This document shows positions 7,582 through 16,541 of a stretch of 64,000 nt of DNA, piece after piece. Made by a program: the position numbers and the translations under genes. The notes beneath the pieces were generated by a model that saw only the letters and a program-made list of their open reading frames with translations, was not told where the DNA came from and made no database searches. How positions within the stretch are numbered: position 1 is the first letter of the stretch; each line of letters opens with the position of its first letter. Origin of the DNA: Actinomycetaceae bacterium (GTDB lineage: Bacteria > Actinomycetota > Actinomycetes > Actinomycetales > Actinomycetaceae); assembly GCA_030524055.1 (NCBI GenBank), contig JAUNHH010000012.1:1-64000 (forward strand). Direction: 5' to 3'.

Positions 7582-10131
7582 ATGCCCTCACCTGCCCTCA
7601 CTGCTGTGAGCTGGGTTTTCGCACTTTTCTTTACCCTCGCGGGTCTGATCGCTTTTTGTCGCGGCATTGCCCATATGTGGCGGCAAATTCGCGCGGGCCA
7701 CGATGAACCTGGGCGCCTAGCCCCGGTTGGGCGGCGCCTATGGCAGGTTTTTGCCACTATTGCCACGCACCGAGAGTTTAAGGGCCGACCACTAGTCAAA
7801 GCCGCGCACTGGCTGGTCATGGTCTCATTCGTCGTCCTTTTCTTTACGCTGATCGCCGCATATGCGCACCTTCGGGATCCGCATTGGGCGCTGCCTCTTG
7901 TGGGGCATTTCCCGCCGTGGCAGTGGTTGGTGGAGGCAATGGGGTGGCTCGGCATTGCAGGGATTATCGCCCTTATGCGTTTTCGTTCGCGTGCTGGGCG
8001 CGGCAGTATTGAGGAAGCTGCTCTTTCCGGTGACGGTACGAGGGCGGAGCCCGAAACCCCTCCCACCTCCGCCCCAGATCACGACACGAAGAGCGACACT
8101 GGTGCGGCACCGGCCCCTAAGAGCGGCCGCGCCCCGACCTCGTCGGAGCTGACCCCGGCCTCGCCAATAAAAAGGGATGGTTCCCCTCAAGGAATGGCCT
8201 CGCGTTTCCTCGGGTCCACCTACTGGCAGGCGCGTTTTGTTGAGTGGGTCATTCTGATTGTTTGCCTCTGCGTGGTGATCTTAAGCGGTTTAGATGCGGC
8301 GCTGGCGGCAGCCAGCCCCGAGACAGCGCATCTGGCAGCTCCCCTGCACCACCCCACCACCTGGTGGATGGCCTTCGCCCTAGGAGCGGGTGGCCTTGGC
8401 CTATCTGCTGATGCGCTCGCCAATACGATTGTCTGCATTTCCCTGGTCAAAATCGCGGTGTCCATGACCTGGATGATGGTAGTTGGCATTCACACTTCCA
8501 TGGGTATTGCCTGGCACCGTTTTACGGCCTTCCTCACCTTGTATTCGCGGCGAAATACGGATGGGACTAAATCATTAGGGCCAGCCGCCCCAATGATTGT
8601 CGGCGAAAAGGTCATTTCGTCACCCGATGATTTCGATGATCTCCCCGAGGATGCGACTTTAGGTATTGGCACAGTTGCCGACTTTTCTTGGCGTGATCGC
8701 CTCGACCTTTATGCCTGCACGGAATGTGGGCGCTGCCAAGAACTGTGCCCTGCGTGGAATACGCAAAAACCCCTGTCGCCCAAACTCTTAGTCATGGCCA
8801 TGCGCGACCATATGGAATCAGCCTCCAATATGGAAGTCACCACCCGGGAAGTCACTGACGCAGAAATCCCCGGCGGTGGCGGCGTGCAAGCTTTAGAGGA
8901 AATAGAAGCGGGCGGGCAGCTCCTGGTAGAAAAAGGCGTTGACCCCCTCCCCCACTCCTTTGACCTGCTGGAAGTTTTAGCAGCTTCGGGGGCAACTGGG
9001 CCCAAAGGTGTCGATGCCATTGCTGGGCCCCTGGTTCCTGGGGTTGTCAGTGAAGAAGTGCTCTGGGATTGCACAATGTGTGGAGCGTGCGTCGAACAAT
9101 GTCCCGTTGATATTGAGCATATTGATCATGTGCTGGATTTGCGGCGCCACCAAGTATTAATGGAATCGGCCTTCCCCCGTGAACTTGGTAAAGCATTCCG
9201 CTCAATGGAATCAAAAGGCAATCCCTATAATCAAAGCGCCCGTAAACGTATGGATTGGGCGAAGGGCCTTGATTTTGATGTGCCCGTTATTGGGCAGGAT
9301 GTGGAATCTGCCGACGAGGTGGAATGGCTCTATTGGGTGGGCTGTGCGGGCGCATTTGATGATCGCGCTAAAGCCACCAGTGCTGCTATTGCTGAGCTCT
9401 TATATACGGCAGGGGTTTCTTTTGCTGTCCTTGGTGGCGCAGAGTCCTGTACGGGAGATGCTGCACGCCGCGCTGGAAATGAACCCCTCTTCCAAATGCT
9501 GGCCTCCGCCGCTATTGACACACTCACAGAAGCTCACGCCCGCAAAATCGTGGTGTCCTGCGCACACTGTTTCAATACGATTGCCGGAGAGTTCCCGCAG
9601 TTGGGCGGCCATTTTGAGGTTGTCCACCATACGCAGCTCCTCTCACGTTTGGTCCGCGACGGGTTGTTGAAGCCGGTGGCTCCGCCGCGCGGAGGCGCTG
9701 AAGGGAAGTCATTGACCGTGACCTACCATGACGCTTGTTTCCTCGGTCGCCACAATCGCGTGTATGAGCCTCCCCGGGAGCTAGTAGGGGCGCTACCTGG
9801 CGTCAATGTCGTGGAAATGCCCCGTAATCAGGAGCGCGCCATGTGCTGTGGAGCAGGCGGGGCCCATGCTTGGTTTGAAGAAACTCGTGGGGTGCGTATT
9901 GCTGACGCGCGTATTGCCGAGGCGGCTGGGACGGGGGCAGATATTGTCGCCACCGCCTGCCCCTTCTGCACACAAATGCTCGGTGGGGCTAGTGGCGCTA
10001 GCGCTGGAATTACGTCTTCTCACGAGGGCGGGGCAGCTCTGCCTGAGGTGAAAGATGTGGCCATCATGCTCTTAGAGTCAGTGCGGCGCGGTGAAAACTC
10101 CACCGACAATACGCACGCCAGCGCACAATAA
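7582..10131 (+). CDS. Membrane Fe-S oxidoreductase, heterodisulfide-reductase (HdrD/GlpC)-like
   Basis: The 849-residue protein begins with membrane segments (about 5-27, 65-95, 110-135, 215-250 and 270-310) resembling the cytochrome-b-like gamma subunit of nitrate reductase, interrupted by a low-complexity linker (140-200). Two 4Fe-4S motifs follow, CTECGRCQELCP near residue 379 and CTMCGACVEQCP near 497. The C-terminal part has the two cysteine-rich CCG-type halves, the second ending in MCCGAGGA near 754. This layout matches the mycobacterial membrane 'iron-sulfur-binding reductase'. It presumably moves electrons between a quinone or thiol/disulfide donor and an unknown partner. AGGAG precedes the ATG. 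The repeat copy at 10022 encodes HEGGA inside the poorly conserved end. Confidence 0.88.
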   Translation: MPSPALTAVSWVFALFFTLAGLIAFCRGIAHMWRQIRAGHDEPGRLAPVGRRLWQVFATIATHREFKGRPLVKAAHWLVMVSFVVLFFTLIAAYAHLRDPHWALPLVGHFPPWQWLVEAMGWLGIAGIIALMRFRSRAGRGSIEEAALSGDGTRAEPETPPTSAPDHDTKSDTGAAPAPKSGRAPTSSELTPASPIKRDGSPQGMASRFLGSTYWQARFVEWVILIVCLCVVILSGLDAALAAASPETAHLAAPLHHPTTWWMAFALGAGGLGLSADALANTIVCISLVKIAVSMTWMMVVGIHTSMGIAWHRFTAFLTLYSRRNTDGTKSLGPAAPMIVGEKVISSPDDFDDLPEDATLGIGTVADFSWRDRLDLYACTECGRCQELCPAWNTQKPLSPKLLVMAMRDHMESASNMEVTTREVTDAEIPGGGGVQALEEIEAGGQLLVEKGVDPLPHSFDLLEVLAASGATGPKGVDAIAGPLVPGVVSEEVLWDCTMCGACVEQCPVDIEHIDHVLDLRRHQVLMESAFPRELGKAFRSMESKGNPYNQSARKRMDWAKGLDFDVPVIGQDVESADEVEWLYWVGCAGAFDDRAKATSAAIAELLYTAGVSFAVLGGAESCTGDAARRAGNEPLFQMLASAAIDTLTEAHARKIVVSCAHCFNTIAGEFPQLGGHFEVVHHTQLLSRLVRDGLLKPVAPPRGGAEGKSLTVTYHDACFLGRHNRVYEPPRELVGALPGVNVVEMPRNQERAMCCGAGGAHAWFEETRGVRIADARIAEAAGTGADIVATACPFCTQMLGGASGASAGITSSHEGGAALPEVKDVAIMLLESVRRGENSTDNTHASAQ
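10022..10033 (+). repeat. Dispersed 12-mer inside the Fe-S reductase gene
   Basis: An exact ACGAGGGCGGGG read as ...SHEGGAAL... near the 3' end of the gene, beyond the last Fe-S motif. Confidence 0.7.
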
Positions 10132-10219
10132 TCCAGGTGACTGGAAGCGGAGCGGAGAAAGTATTCCGACTATTAGAGACAAACCCACACACTGAGGGAC
10201 AAAGTACTACGCGCATATC

Positions 10220-10283
10220 GTGGGGTATTAGTCCCTAACCGTAGACCTTTGTCTTTAACGCTATGTTTAGCCCCGCATTTGGG
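10220..10283. repeat. Intergenic repeat C, copy 2
   Basis: This aligns with 38-101. The blocks GGGGTATTAGTCCCTAACC and TTTGTCTTTAACGCTATG correspond to the copy-1 units, and an inverted unit (GAGGGACAAAG) lies just upstream at about 10196-10206. It sits between two convergent genes. Confidence 0.6.
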
Positions 10284-10296
10284 GGCTAGCATCCAC

Positions 10297-11247
10297 TTAG
10301 TAGAGGCGGGACGCTCGGCCTGCGCGCACATCCTCCATAAATGAAGCGGCCCGCTGATTTGCTGCTGCCAGCGGAGCGCCGATTTTATTCCACAGGCGCG
10401 CGCCCACCAGGGCGCCCGCACAGGAGATCACTATCGACCCAATAATGCCAATAACAGTGGCATGACCCGCGGCAAGAAGAATCCCAGAAAGTAGAGCCAC
10501 AATAGCCACGCCAACGCCAGTAATAATGACAGGAATACGGCCTTGGCGTTCATTCGCAATACTGAGAGAAAGCAGCGTGAGTATAGCGGCACTCACCCCG
10601 GCAATAGGGAGCGAAATAAAGGGGTGACCACCGAAAGTAAAAAGGCCAACGGTCCAGGTGACGAGGCCAGCAAGCCACATACTCACAAAGAATGCGGTGC
10701 CCGCAGAGCGGCGGAGAAATCGGCGCAAGCCATAGACGCCGCCCAGAACAATAAGAAGCATGCCCAATGGCCCGAAAAGGACCTCAATAATGGTGGCAAT
10801 AGTGGCCAGCGCCCCGCCCTCGTAAGAAATGGGCAATGTCCACGGAGCGGCAACGGCGGACCCAGGGAGGCGCGCACACACCATTCCAATAAGCGCAGTG
10901 ACTGCCACAATCACGCCAAGAATGCCCGACGATAAGGCAAAGGTTGCCAGGCGATGATCAATCGTGGAGCCCTCAGTGGCACCGGCAGAGAATGGCCCCC
11001 CAGAATAGGGATCACCTAAATGCGCAGACAGTGAATCAGCGGAAGAAGGGCTCTGCCCGCGGCGCCCCGATTCCTGGTCGTCAAAAGAATAGGCCGACTG
11101 CTGATACCCACCCTGTGCAGCACTCGAATTCGACGCAGAATCAGTGCCAGCAGGGGAAAAAGTGCCAGTGGCAGGGTCTTCCTCGAAATGTAGGATCAGT
11201 TCGGGAATATCCTCGTTGTCACCGCTAGCCGGTGGCCGATGTGTCAT
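10297..11247 (-). CDS. Multi-pass membrane protein of unknown function
   Basis: The 316-residue protein has a hydrophilic, Ser/Gly-rich N-terminal third (1-95) followed by six or seven hydrophobic segments from about 100 to 290, and a short basic tail. I do not recognise a named family; the layout is like many actinobacterial DUF4190/DUF308-type integral membrane proteins. AAGGAG lies 5 bases before the ATG at 11247, which decides against an in-frame start at 11274. The dispersed 12-mer at 10812-10823 falls in the gene and encodes ISYEGGAL in a loop between two membrane segments. Confidence 0.75.
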   Translation of the reverse strand: MTHRPPASGDNEDIPELILHFEEDPATGTFSPAGTDSASNSSAAQGGYQQSAYSFDDQESGRRGQSPSSADSLSAHLGDPYSGGPFSAGATEGSTIDHRLATFALSSGILGVIVAVTALIGMVCARLPGSAVAAPWTLPISYEGGALATIATIIEVLFGPLGMLLIVLGGVYGLRRFLRRSAGTAFFVSMWLAGLVTWTVGLFTFGGHPFISLPIAGVSAAILTLLSLSIANERQGRIPVIITGVGVAIVALLSGILLAAGHATVIGIIGSIVISCAGALVGARLWNKIGAPLAAANQRAASFMEDVRAGRASRLY

Positions 11248-11396
11248 GCCAGCTCCTTCTTTTCCCTGATCCAAGCGGGCAAAGCTGAATGCCAGCTGGA
11301 AACGCCCTGTGGCTGGTCCGTGGAGGGCATACTAGAGGCAGTGTGGCGCTCCGCCCTCGTAAATGGTGACGCGGACGGAAGCGCGACGACCCCCGA

Positions 11397-12686
11397 CTAG
11401 TCCAATGCGACGAGGAAACCATCCTCATCCACAACAGACCCACCAACGGCATTCGCCAAAATCGTAATGGCTGTTTCAATATCAGCCGCGGCGCGGGAAC
11501 GCTCCATCCGGGCGGCGCGAGTCAGCTCCACTTCCCCGCTGCCCAGATTCCCTGCGGGCAACCACCGCATCCGATACTCGATCACTGTACCGCGCGCCCA
11601 GGGCTCCCACCGGACTGACTGCGGCAAAACGCCGGCTCGGCGGACCTCCAGGACCGCTTTAGACCGATTCCCCACGGACATAACCAGCGCATACCCATCG
11701 ACAATTTGCTCGCCTGCCGCAGCTGTACGCCGATCCACATCAATGCGCTGAGCGGCCTCACTGGGCATTGCCCCCACCCGCGAGCGCACCGCTTCGATCT
11801 TTTTCATCTCATCGTCGGTGAGCTGCGGGATTTCACCTGTGGGGATCTCCCGAGAATCAACGACGTCGGGGAAAGGCTCGGCCAACAGCGGAATCAATTC
11901 CGTTGGCGGCACCCACCGCGGGGAACACAGCAATAGCGACACGGCGGACTCCGGGTCGCGTTGGAGGACCTCACCGGAGCCAGCAATGCGGATACAGCCG
12001 GCAAGGCGGCGAGCCATCCGCTCCATAACGTCGAGGATTTCCATTTCCAAATCGACCGGCACGCCGTAGGGGAAGGCACGCGCCCAGCGATTCATCCGAA
12101 TCGCATCTTCGGAGGGTTTCGGCCCGCGTTTGGGGCGGCACACCAGTACCCATACGTGGGTCATTTCATCGGGAATACCGAATTCTGCGCGCAGGTCATC
12201 AGGCAGCGACCAAGGGCCTTCCATTCGGGCACCGCCGCGGAGGCGCAAAATACCGGGGCCAATCCAGCAGGCTTTACTCCATACTGACACCGCCAGGGCT
12301 TCGATCTCTTCATCCTCCACCTCATCTTCAACAATGAGAAGGTGGTGTTGGGTGGCGGTTTTCCGGTCGATGGGGGTCAGCGGGCCAGAGCGTTCCAGAG
12401 GGGCGGCAATCGGTGCAGCCACCTCGTCGGGCGCAATAATGCCAGTGTTATCAATACGGAATGCCGCGTCGCCAAAAGTGTGGGCGGTGACGGTAGTCAG
12501 TGAGGTGTCAGTAATGGCGTAGGACGCAAGATCGCCGGGCTTTGGCGCGACGCCTTCACTGACGCGGTCAGAAATCGAGCGGCGTTTTGGTGGGGTTTCT
12601 CCGGCGACAACAGAGCGCCGCGCTGGCGATGGCGGGGGCGCATTCACGGGAATGGCGGCGGTTGTAGGTTGTTCTTCTTTGCTCAT
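11397..12686 (-). CDS. Conserved hypothetical protein, 429 aa
   Basis: A soluble protein with no signal peptide or membrane segment. Residues 1-65 are Pro/Ala/Ser-rich and probably disordered. From about 110 there is an acidic stretch (VEDEVEDEEIEAL) and then a compact alpha/beta region with several Trp residues and a segment RPKRGPKPSEDAIRMNRW. I recognise no catalytic motif. The codon bias and the stop-free length support a real gene. It lies 123 bases downstream of dcd on the same strand and could be co-transcribed with it. Function unknown. Confidence 0.7.
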   Translation of the reverse strand: MSKEEQPTTAAIPVNAPPPSPARRSVVAGETPPKRRSISDRVSEGVAPKPGDLASYAITDTSLTTVTAHTFGDAAFRIDNTGIIAPDEVAAPIAAPLERSGPLTPIDRKTATQHHLLIVEDEVEDEEIEALAVSVWSKACWIGPGILRLRGGARMEGPWSLPDDLRAEFGIPDEMTHVWVLVCRPKRGPKPSEDAIRMNRWARAFPYGVPVDLEMEILDVMERMARRLAGCIRIAGSGEVLQRDPESAVSLLLCSPRWVPPTELIPLLAEPFPDVVDSREIPTGEIPQLTDDEMKKIEAVRSRVGAMPSEAAQRIDVDRRTAAAGEQIVDGYALVMSVGNRSKAVLEVRRAGVLPQSVRWEPWARGTVIEYRMRWLPAGNLGSGEVELTRAARMERSRAAADIETAITILANAVGGSVVDEDGFLVALD

Positions 12687-12750
12687 TTTTCGCTCGATCC
12701 TCTTTGTCGTCGGGTCCGCGGTGGGGTGTGGCCTGTGTTGGCGCGTGGCT

Positions 12751-12804
12751 TCTTGGTGGGGCTGGGCCTCTTGGAAGGGCTGGGCCTCTTGGTGGGGCGT
12801 CGCC
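12751..12804. repeat. Three 18-bp tandem units
   Basis: TCTTGGTGGGGCTGGGCC occurs in three consecutive 18-bp copies; the second has AA for TG and the third diverges at its end. It lies in the gap just after the dcd stop. Confidence 0.6.
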
Positions 12805-12809
12805 CCGCG

Positions 12810-13391
12810 TTATCGCTCAATCCGGGTGCGGGTAAAACGCTGGTGAGAGCGGGAAGCAGTTGGGCCGCGTTGCCCCTGGTAGTGGGAGCCAGCCCCATCG
12901 GAACCGTAGGGGTGTTGCGCGGGGGAAGAGAGGTTAAAGAAGCAGAGTTGGCCGATTTTCATTCCGGGGTGAAGCAGAATCGGCATGGTCGCAGTATTGG
13001 ACAGTTCCAGGGTGACGTGGCCAGAAAATCCGGGGTCAATAAAACCTGCGGTGGAGTGGGTCAACAGGCCCAGGCGGCCAAGGGAGGATTTGCCTTCGAG
13101 TCGGGCAGCAATATCGTCGCCAAGGGTGACAAGTTCAAAGGTGGCTCCAAGGACGAATTCGCCAGGGTGCAGGACAAAAGGCTGGTCTGGGTCTACTTCG
13201 ACCAGGCGGGTGAGTTCACTTTGGTCCTGTGCGGGGTCAATCACCGAGTAGCGGTGATTGTCGAAAAGGCGGAAAAGGCGATCAAGTCGGACATCAATAC
13301 TGGCCGGTTGGACAAAGGAACGCTCAAGCGGGTCCAACGCAATCCGCCCACTGTCGAGGGCGGCAACGATGTCACGGTCACTAAGGAGCAT
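12810..13391 (-). CDS. dcd: dCTP deaminase (probably bifunctional, dUMP-forming)
   Basis: This enzyme deaminates dCTP; the actinobacterial type also hydrolyses the product to dUMP, supplying thymidylate synthesis. The 193-residue protein has the trimeric dUTPase-like fold motifs: [11 protein letters not shown] (12-mer strand region), [33 protein letters not shown] with the catalytic Glu, and the C-terminal closing segment with [17 protein letters not shown]. The length matches the family (about 190). The start is ATG with GGAAG upstream. It is divergent from mutY, with a repeat-rich gap between. Confidence 0.95.
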   Translation of the reverse strand: MLLSDRDIVAALDSGRIALDPLERSFVQPASIDVRLDRLFRLFDNHRYSVIDPAQDQSELTRLVEVDPDQPFVLHPGEFVLGATFELVTLGDDIAARLEGKSSLGRLGLLTHSTAGFIDPGFSGHVTLELSNTATMPILLHPGMKIGQLCFFNLSSPAQHPYGSDGAGSHYQGQRGPTASRSHQRFTRTRIER

Positions 13392-13524
13392 GGGGTGATT
13401 CTTCCATAGGGTCGCCTGCTGCGAGGAATGCGGCTGTTGTGGCGTTGGGCGTATCGAGGCTGGCGCGCGGCCATCTCGTGGTTGTCTGTGGTGATCTCGC
13501 GCTTGTGCCCACTATTCCCCATTG

Positions 13525-13536
13525 ACGAGGGCGGGG
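13525..13536 (+). repeat. Dispersed 12-mer between dcd and mutY
   Basis: ACGAGGGCGGGG in the context CCATTGACGAGGGCGGGGCG, the fullest form of the extended consensus. Confidence 0.7.
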
Positions 13537-13585
13537 CGCGATTATTGGGGGATGGCCCTGTCCGCCTGGTGTCCGGGGCGGCCAC

Positions 13586-13659
13586 GACACCGCGCGTGCA
13601 AAGGGCGACAAAAAATGCGAATTTCAGGCAAAAATGTCGCCCTTTGCCCGTTTGGTGTC
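13586..13659. repeat. CAAAGGGCGACA palindromic element, copy 1
   Basis: A 74-bp imperfect palindrome bounded by GACACC and GGTGTC. The inner arms are GCAAAGGGCGACAAAAA and AAAAATGTCGCCCTTTGC. Closely related elements lie at 20430-20501 and 58976-59045. It sits in the leader upstream of mutY, which shows that the open frame there is not the real start of the gene. Confidence 0.8.
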
Positions 13660-13736
13660 AAACAAACGGCGGCGAACCTGGTTACCCTTGGAGGTCGCGC
13701 ATTCTTCAGCGGTGCGCGGAAAGGAATGACATTTTG

Positions 13737-14765
13737 GTGGCAACCACCTTTCCTTCAGCGTCGGTTTCTGAGACGGCGCGGGCCCGCCTGCACTCCTGGT
13801 TGGATCGGGAAATCCGTGATCTGCCGATGCGCGGTGATCATGTCACGCCGTGGGGGGCGCTGGTGATGGAGGTAATGAGCCAGCAAACTCCCCTGTCGCG
13901 TGTTGAACCCGTGTGGAAAAAGTGGATGGCACAGTGGCCTACCCCCGCGGCTCTGGCAGCCGCTGATCCGGCGGATATTTTGGTTGCCTGGGACCGTTTG
14001 GGATACCCCTCTAGGGCATTGCGATTACGTGAATGTGCGGCGGCTATTACCGCCCGGCCTGGCGGCGAAGTGCCCGCCGATCTGGAAGAGCTTCTGGCTC
14101 TGCCGGGGATTGGTTTATATACAGCCAGCGCCCTTGCCTCCTTTATTTTTCACCAGCGGGTGCCTGTTCTTGACACGAATGTGCGTCGAGTGATCCACCG
14201 TTTGATTGTGGGAGCGGGCTCGCCCTCGTCCACATCTCCAACGAAAAAGGAAGTGGCCCACGCGACGGCCCTTTTGCCAACGGATGGGGCCGAGTGCGCT
14301 CGGTGGAATCTGGCGCTGATGGAGTTTGGGGCATTGGTGTGTACCTCCCGGTCACCCAAATGCGGTCAATGTCCGGTGCGGCAGTGGTGTGCGTGGGATA
14401 GTGCTGGGCAACCTGAGGGTGCGGCTCGGCGCACCCAAGCCTGGGCGGGTACGGATCGCCAAGCGCGAGGGCGGATTATGGCCGCGTTACGTCAGGCTTA
14501 TCAGAAGGCGCTTCGGGGTTCTGAGTCCGCGGATGGCGTTCCCATTGACGAGGGCGGGGCCGGGCCTAGGTCAGCTGTTGGTGAATCAGCTGCGGGTACA
14601 TCGGTGGCAAGTGCGCCACCTGGCATTACTCACGAAGAAGCTCTAGCTGCTGGGCGACTGCCTGGGGCTGAGGCTTCCCAGGCCGAGCGCGCACTGGAGG
14701 CTTTGGCGCGTGACGGTCTGATTATTGTGCACCCGGATGGAATGGTGACGCTGCCCGGCACATAG
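13737..14765 (+). CDS. mutY: A/G-specific adenine glycosylase
   Basis: MutY removes adenine mispaired with 8-oxoguanine. The 342-residue protein has the catalytic Glu45 in EVMSQQT, the helix-hairpin-helix LPGIGLYTASAL (122-133), the catalytic Asp146 in VLDTNV, and the [4Fe-4S] ligands C202, C209, C212 and C218 (C-x6-C-x2-C-x5-C). The open frame extends 103 codons further upstream through a palindromic repeat and is not conserved-looking. I place the start at GTG 13737, with AAAGGA upstream; TTG 13734 is the alternative. The C-terminal part (about 235-342) is not a recognisable NUDIX-like domain and carries the dispersed repeat, encoding PIDEGGAGP near residue 270. Confidence 0.93.
   Translation: MATTFPSASVSETARARLHSWLDREIRDLPMRGDHVTPWGALVMEVMSQQTPLSRVEPVWKKWMAQWPTPAALAAADPADILVAWDRLGYPSRALRLRECAAAITARPGGEVPADLEELLALPGIGLYTASALASFIFHQRVPVLDTNVRRVIHRLIVGAGSPSSTSPTKKEVAHATALLPTDGAECARWNLALMEFGALVCTSRSPKCGQCPVRQWCAWDSAGQPEGAARRTQAWAGTDRQARGRIMAALRQAYQKALRGSESADGVPIDEGGAGPRSAVGESAAGTSVASAPPGITHEEALAAGRLPGAEASQAERALEALARDGLIIVHPDGMVTLPGT
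14548..14559 (+). repeat. Dispersed 12-mer inside mutY
   Basis: An exact copy in the context CCCATTGACGAGGGCGGGGC, nearly the same 20-mer as at 13521-13540. It is translated as PIDEGGAG in the non-conserved C-terminal region. Confidence 0.75.
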
Positions 14766-14826
14766 CTGATGCGGTGGGTGAAACTGGAGCTGCTTGGCTG
14801 CGCCTTTTATCTGCTCTACGTGATAT

Positions 14827-14920
14827 GTAGGCGTTGGGAACATATGTCAGAGCCGGGGGCCTACCCAACGCTGGCATATCTTCCCAACACTGGCTTATCT
14901 TCCCAACGCTCACATAAGGC
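14827..14920. repeat. Iterated intergenic unit cluster D
   Basis: A 16-20 bp unit, consensus near CCCAACGCTGGCATATC, occurs three times directly (14861-14880, 14881-14899 and from 14900) and once inverted (14827-14850). It lies just after mutY. Confidence 0.6.
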
Positions 14921-15010
14921 AGGTAGGCACTGCGTGACCCTAACTGACGACACCCATCTAGTTGGCGGTGGCTACGTGCGCTTAGCGGATTTAGCGCCAC
15001 TGACGCATAC

Positions 15011-15047
15011 AAAAGTGGGTGCCAGCTGAACGCTGACACCCACTTTT
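15011..15047. terminator. Bidirectional intrinsic terminator
   Basis: The 16-base arm AAAAGTGGGTGCCAGC pairs with GCTGACACCCACTTTT across a 5-base loop, with A and T runs at the two ends. It lies between convergent mutY and the permease gene and could stop transcription from both sides. Confidence 0.85.
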
Positions 15048-15059
15048 ATGGCGGCCACA

Positions 15060-16541
15060 CTAGTAGCGGATTGCCTCAATCGGGCGGATTCTAATAGCGG
15101 CAACGGCGGGAATAATTCCACACAATGCCCCTACAGTCAGGGATATGGCCATGCCAGTTAAGGCAGCGGACATGGGGAATGCTGGTGCTTCCTGCAAGGT
15201 AATTCCGAAGGCGTCGAGGTCAATATATTGCAGCCACACAACGGCTAGACCAACACCAAGAAGGCCTGCCACAAATGTGGCAACAACGGATTCCATAAAC
15301 ACCGCGAAAGAGATGCGTGCGGCAGAAGCGCCCATTGCGCGGCGAATACCAATTTCACTGACGCGTTGACGCACAGTCACAATAGCGACATTGAGCATCC
15401 CTAATGCGCCAAGGAAAATGACGATTGCCCCAATTGCTCCGATTATCATTCGGAAGCTATTCATCTGGTCCCCAATGGACCCAAAGTCAGCAGTGGAAAT
15501 CCCATTTGCTGTCCAGTCAGGTCCAAGAGATGATGCCAATGCGCGGGCAACATTCTTTTGTGCATCAGGGAGTTGCTCATCATTGACCCACACCATGAGG
15601 GTGCTTGAGGTTTGTTCGCCAGCTGGCCGAATAAATTGCCAGGACTCCCATGTAATATGCAGTTTCGGCTGTTCATATATCGAGGCTTTCAGCACGCCAA
15701 CGACGCGATAGACAGTTTCATCATCGCCACTGGAATGCAGCAGGACAGGGTTAGCCTCAAAATCTGGTTGGCCAATATATTGCCACATTACGCTGTTAAT
15801 AACGGTGGGCACAATCCGCTGATCACTATCAGCATCATTTAGCCAGCGCCCCTTTAGGGGGACCGTGCGGAATAGGGTGGAATATTCCGGGTCAACAGCG
15901 CTTAATTCGGGATCCATATAGCCCATAAAGCCAGGAGGCGGCATGGGCTGACCATTATAGGTTCCCGATTTACGCAGCTCGTCGATTTCTTTCAGCCCTA
16001 ATGCGCCCGTTGATTGACGCGCCCAATAGGGAATTTCATACCGCTGAGCCACCGTTTTCATGGCTTTGCCAACAGGGTCTTGAATCTTCTCTAAGGCTGC
16101 AGCTCGGGCTGACTGAGGGGAGTCAGCTTGGGAGGCACCTGCCGCTGCCTGGTCCTCGGCGCTACCCTGCTCGGCTTTATCGTCTTGGCCGCTGCCATCG
16201 CCATTGGGATTTGCCCCTGCATCTCCTTGCCCACCAGCAGGGTCAGAAGAAGCCTCCTGGCCAGGCATTTCTGCCCCGCCAGCACCTCCTGCTTCATCGG
16301 CAGCACTATCGCCGCCCGCAGCTTTCTGGGCCGTGAAACGCAAGGTGGTGGGCCGTCCCATGGTCTTCTCATTCATCTCCTCAAAGGACTGGACGGTGAG
16401 ATCACCGAGTGCCCACACCACTGAGAGGGCAGCCACGGCGGCGACCACACCCACCAGGGAGAGAATGACGCGCGCCTTTTGGGCTTTGACTTCACCCCAG
16501 GCTTCAACGAGTGCGCCCACTATTTGGGACGTGAAATTCAT
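15060..16541 (-). CDS. ABC transporter permease (MacB/FtsX type)
   Basis: This is the membrane subunit of a three-part efflux or export system. The 493-residue protein has one membrane helix near 20-45, then a large extracytoplasmic domain (about 50-360). That domain contains an unusual Gly/Ala/Asp/Gln-rich insert (about 75-150), followed by three helices in the FtsX-like domain with GMLNVAIVTVRQRVSEIGIRRAMGA and the closing RIRPIEAIRY. These are classic MacB-permease signatures. Its start overlaps the stop of the ATPase gene by 4 bases (ATGA). The substrate is not predictable; drug, peptide or lipoprotein export are possible. Confidence 0.9.
   Translation of the reverse strand: MNFTSQIVGALVEAWGEVKAQKARVILSLVGVVAAVAALSVVWALGDLTVQSFEEMNEKTMGRPTTLRFTAQKAAGGDSAADEAGGAGGAEMPGQEASSDPAGGQGDAGANPNGDGSGQDDKAEQGSAEDQAAAGASQADSPQSARAAALEKIQDPVGKAMKTVAQRYEIPYWARQSTGALGLKEIDELRKSGTYNGQPMPPPGFMGYMDPELSAVDPEYSTLFRTVPLKGRWLNDADSDQRIVPTVINSVMWQYIGQPDFEANPVLLHSSGDDETVYRVVGVLKASIYEQPKLHITWESWQFIRPAGEQTSSTLMVWVNDEQLPDAQKNVARALASSLGPDWTANGISTADFGSIGDQMNSFRMIIGAIGAIVIFLGALGMLNVAIVTVRQRVSEIGIRRAMGASAARISFAVFMESVVATFVAGLLGVGLAVVWLQYIDLDAFGITLQEAPAFPMSAALTGMAISLTVGALCGIIPAVAAIRIRPIEAIRY

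Noticed and set aside
12669..13409. Plus-strand open frame opposite dcd
   Set aside because: dCTP deaminase on the minus strand has all family motifs over the same bases.
13428..13736. N-terminal 103-codon extension of mutY
   Set aside because: It runs through a dispersed 12-mer and a 74-bp palindrome and lacks a ribosome-binding site; the conserved MutY start follows 13737.
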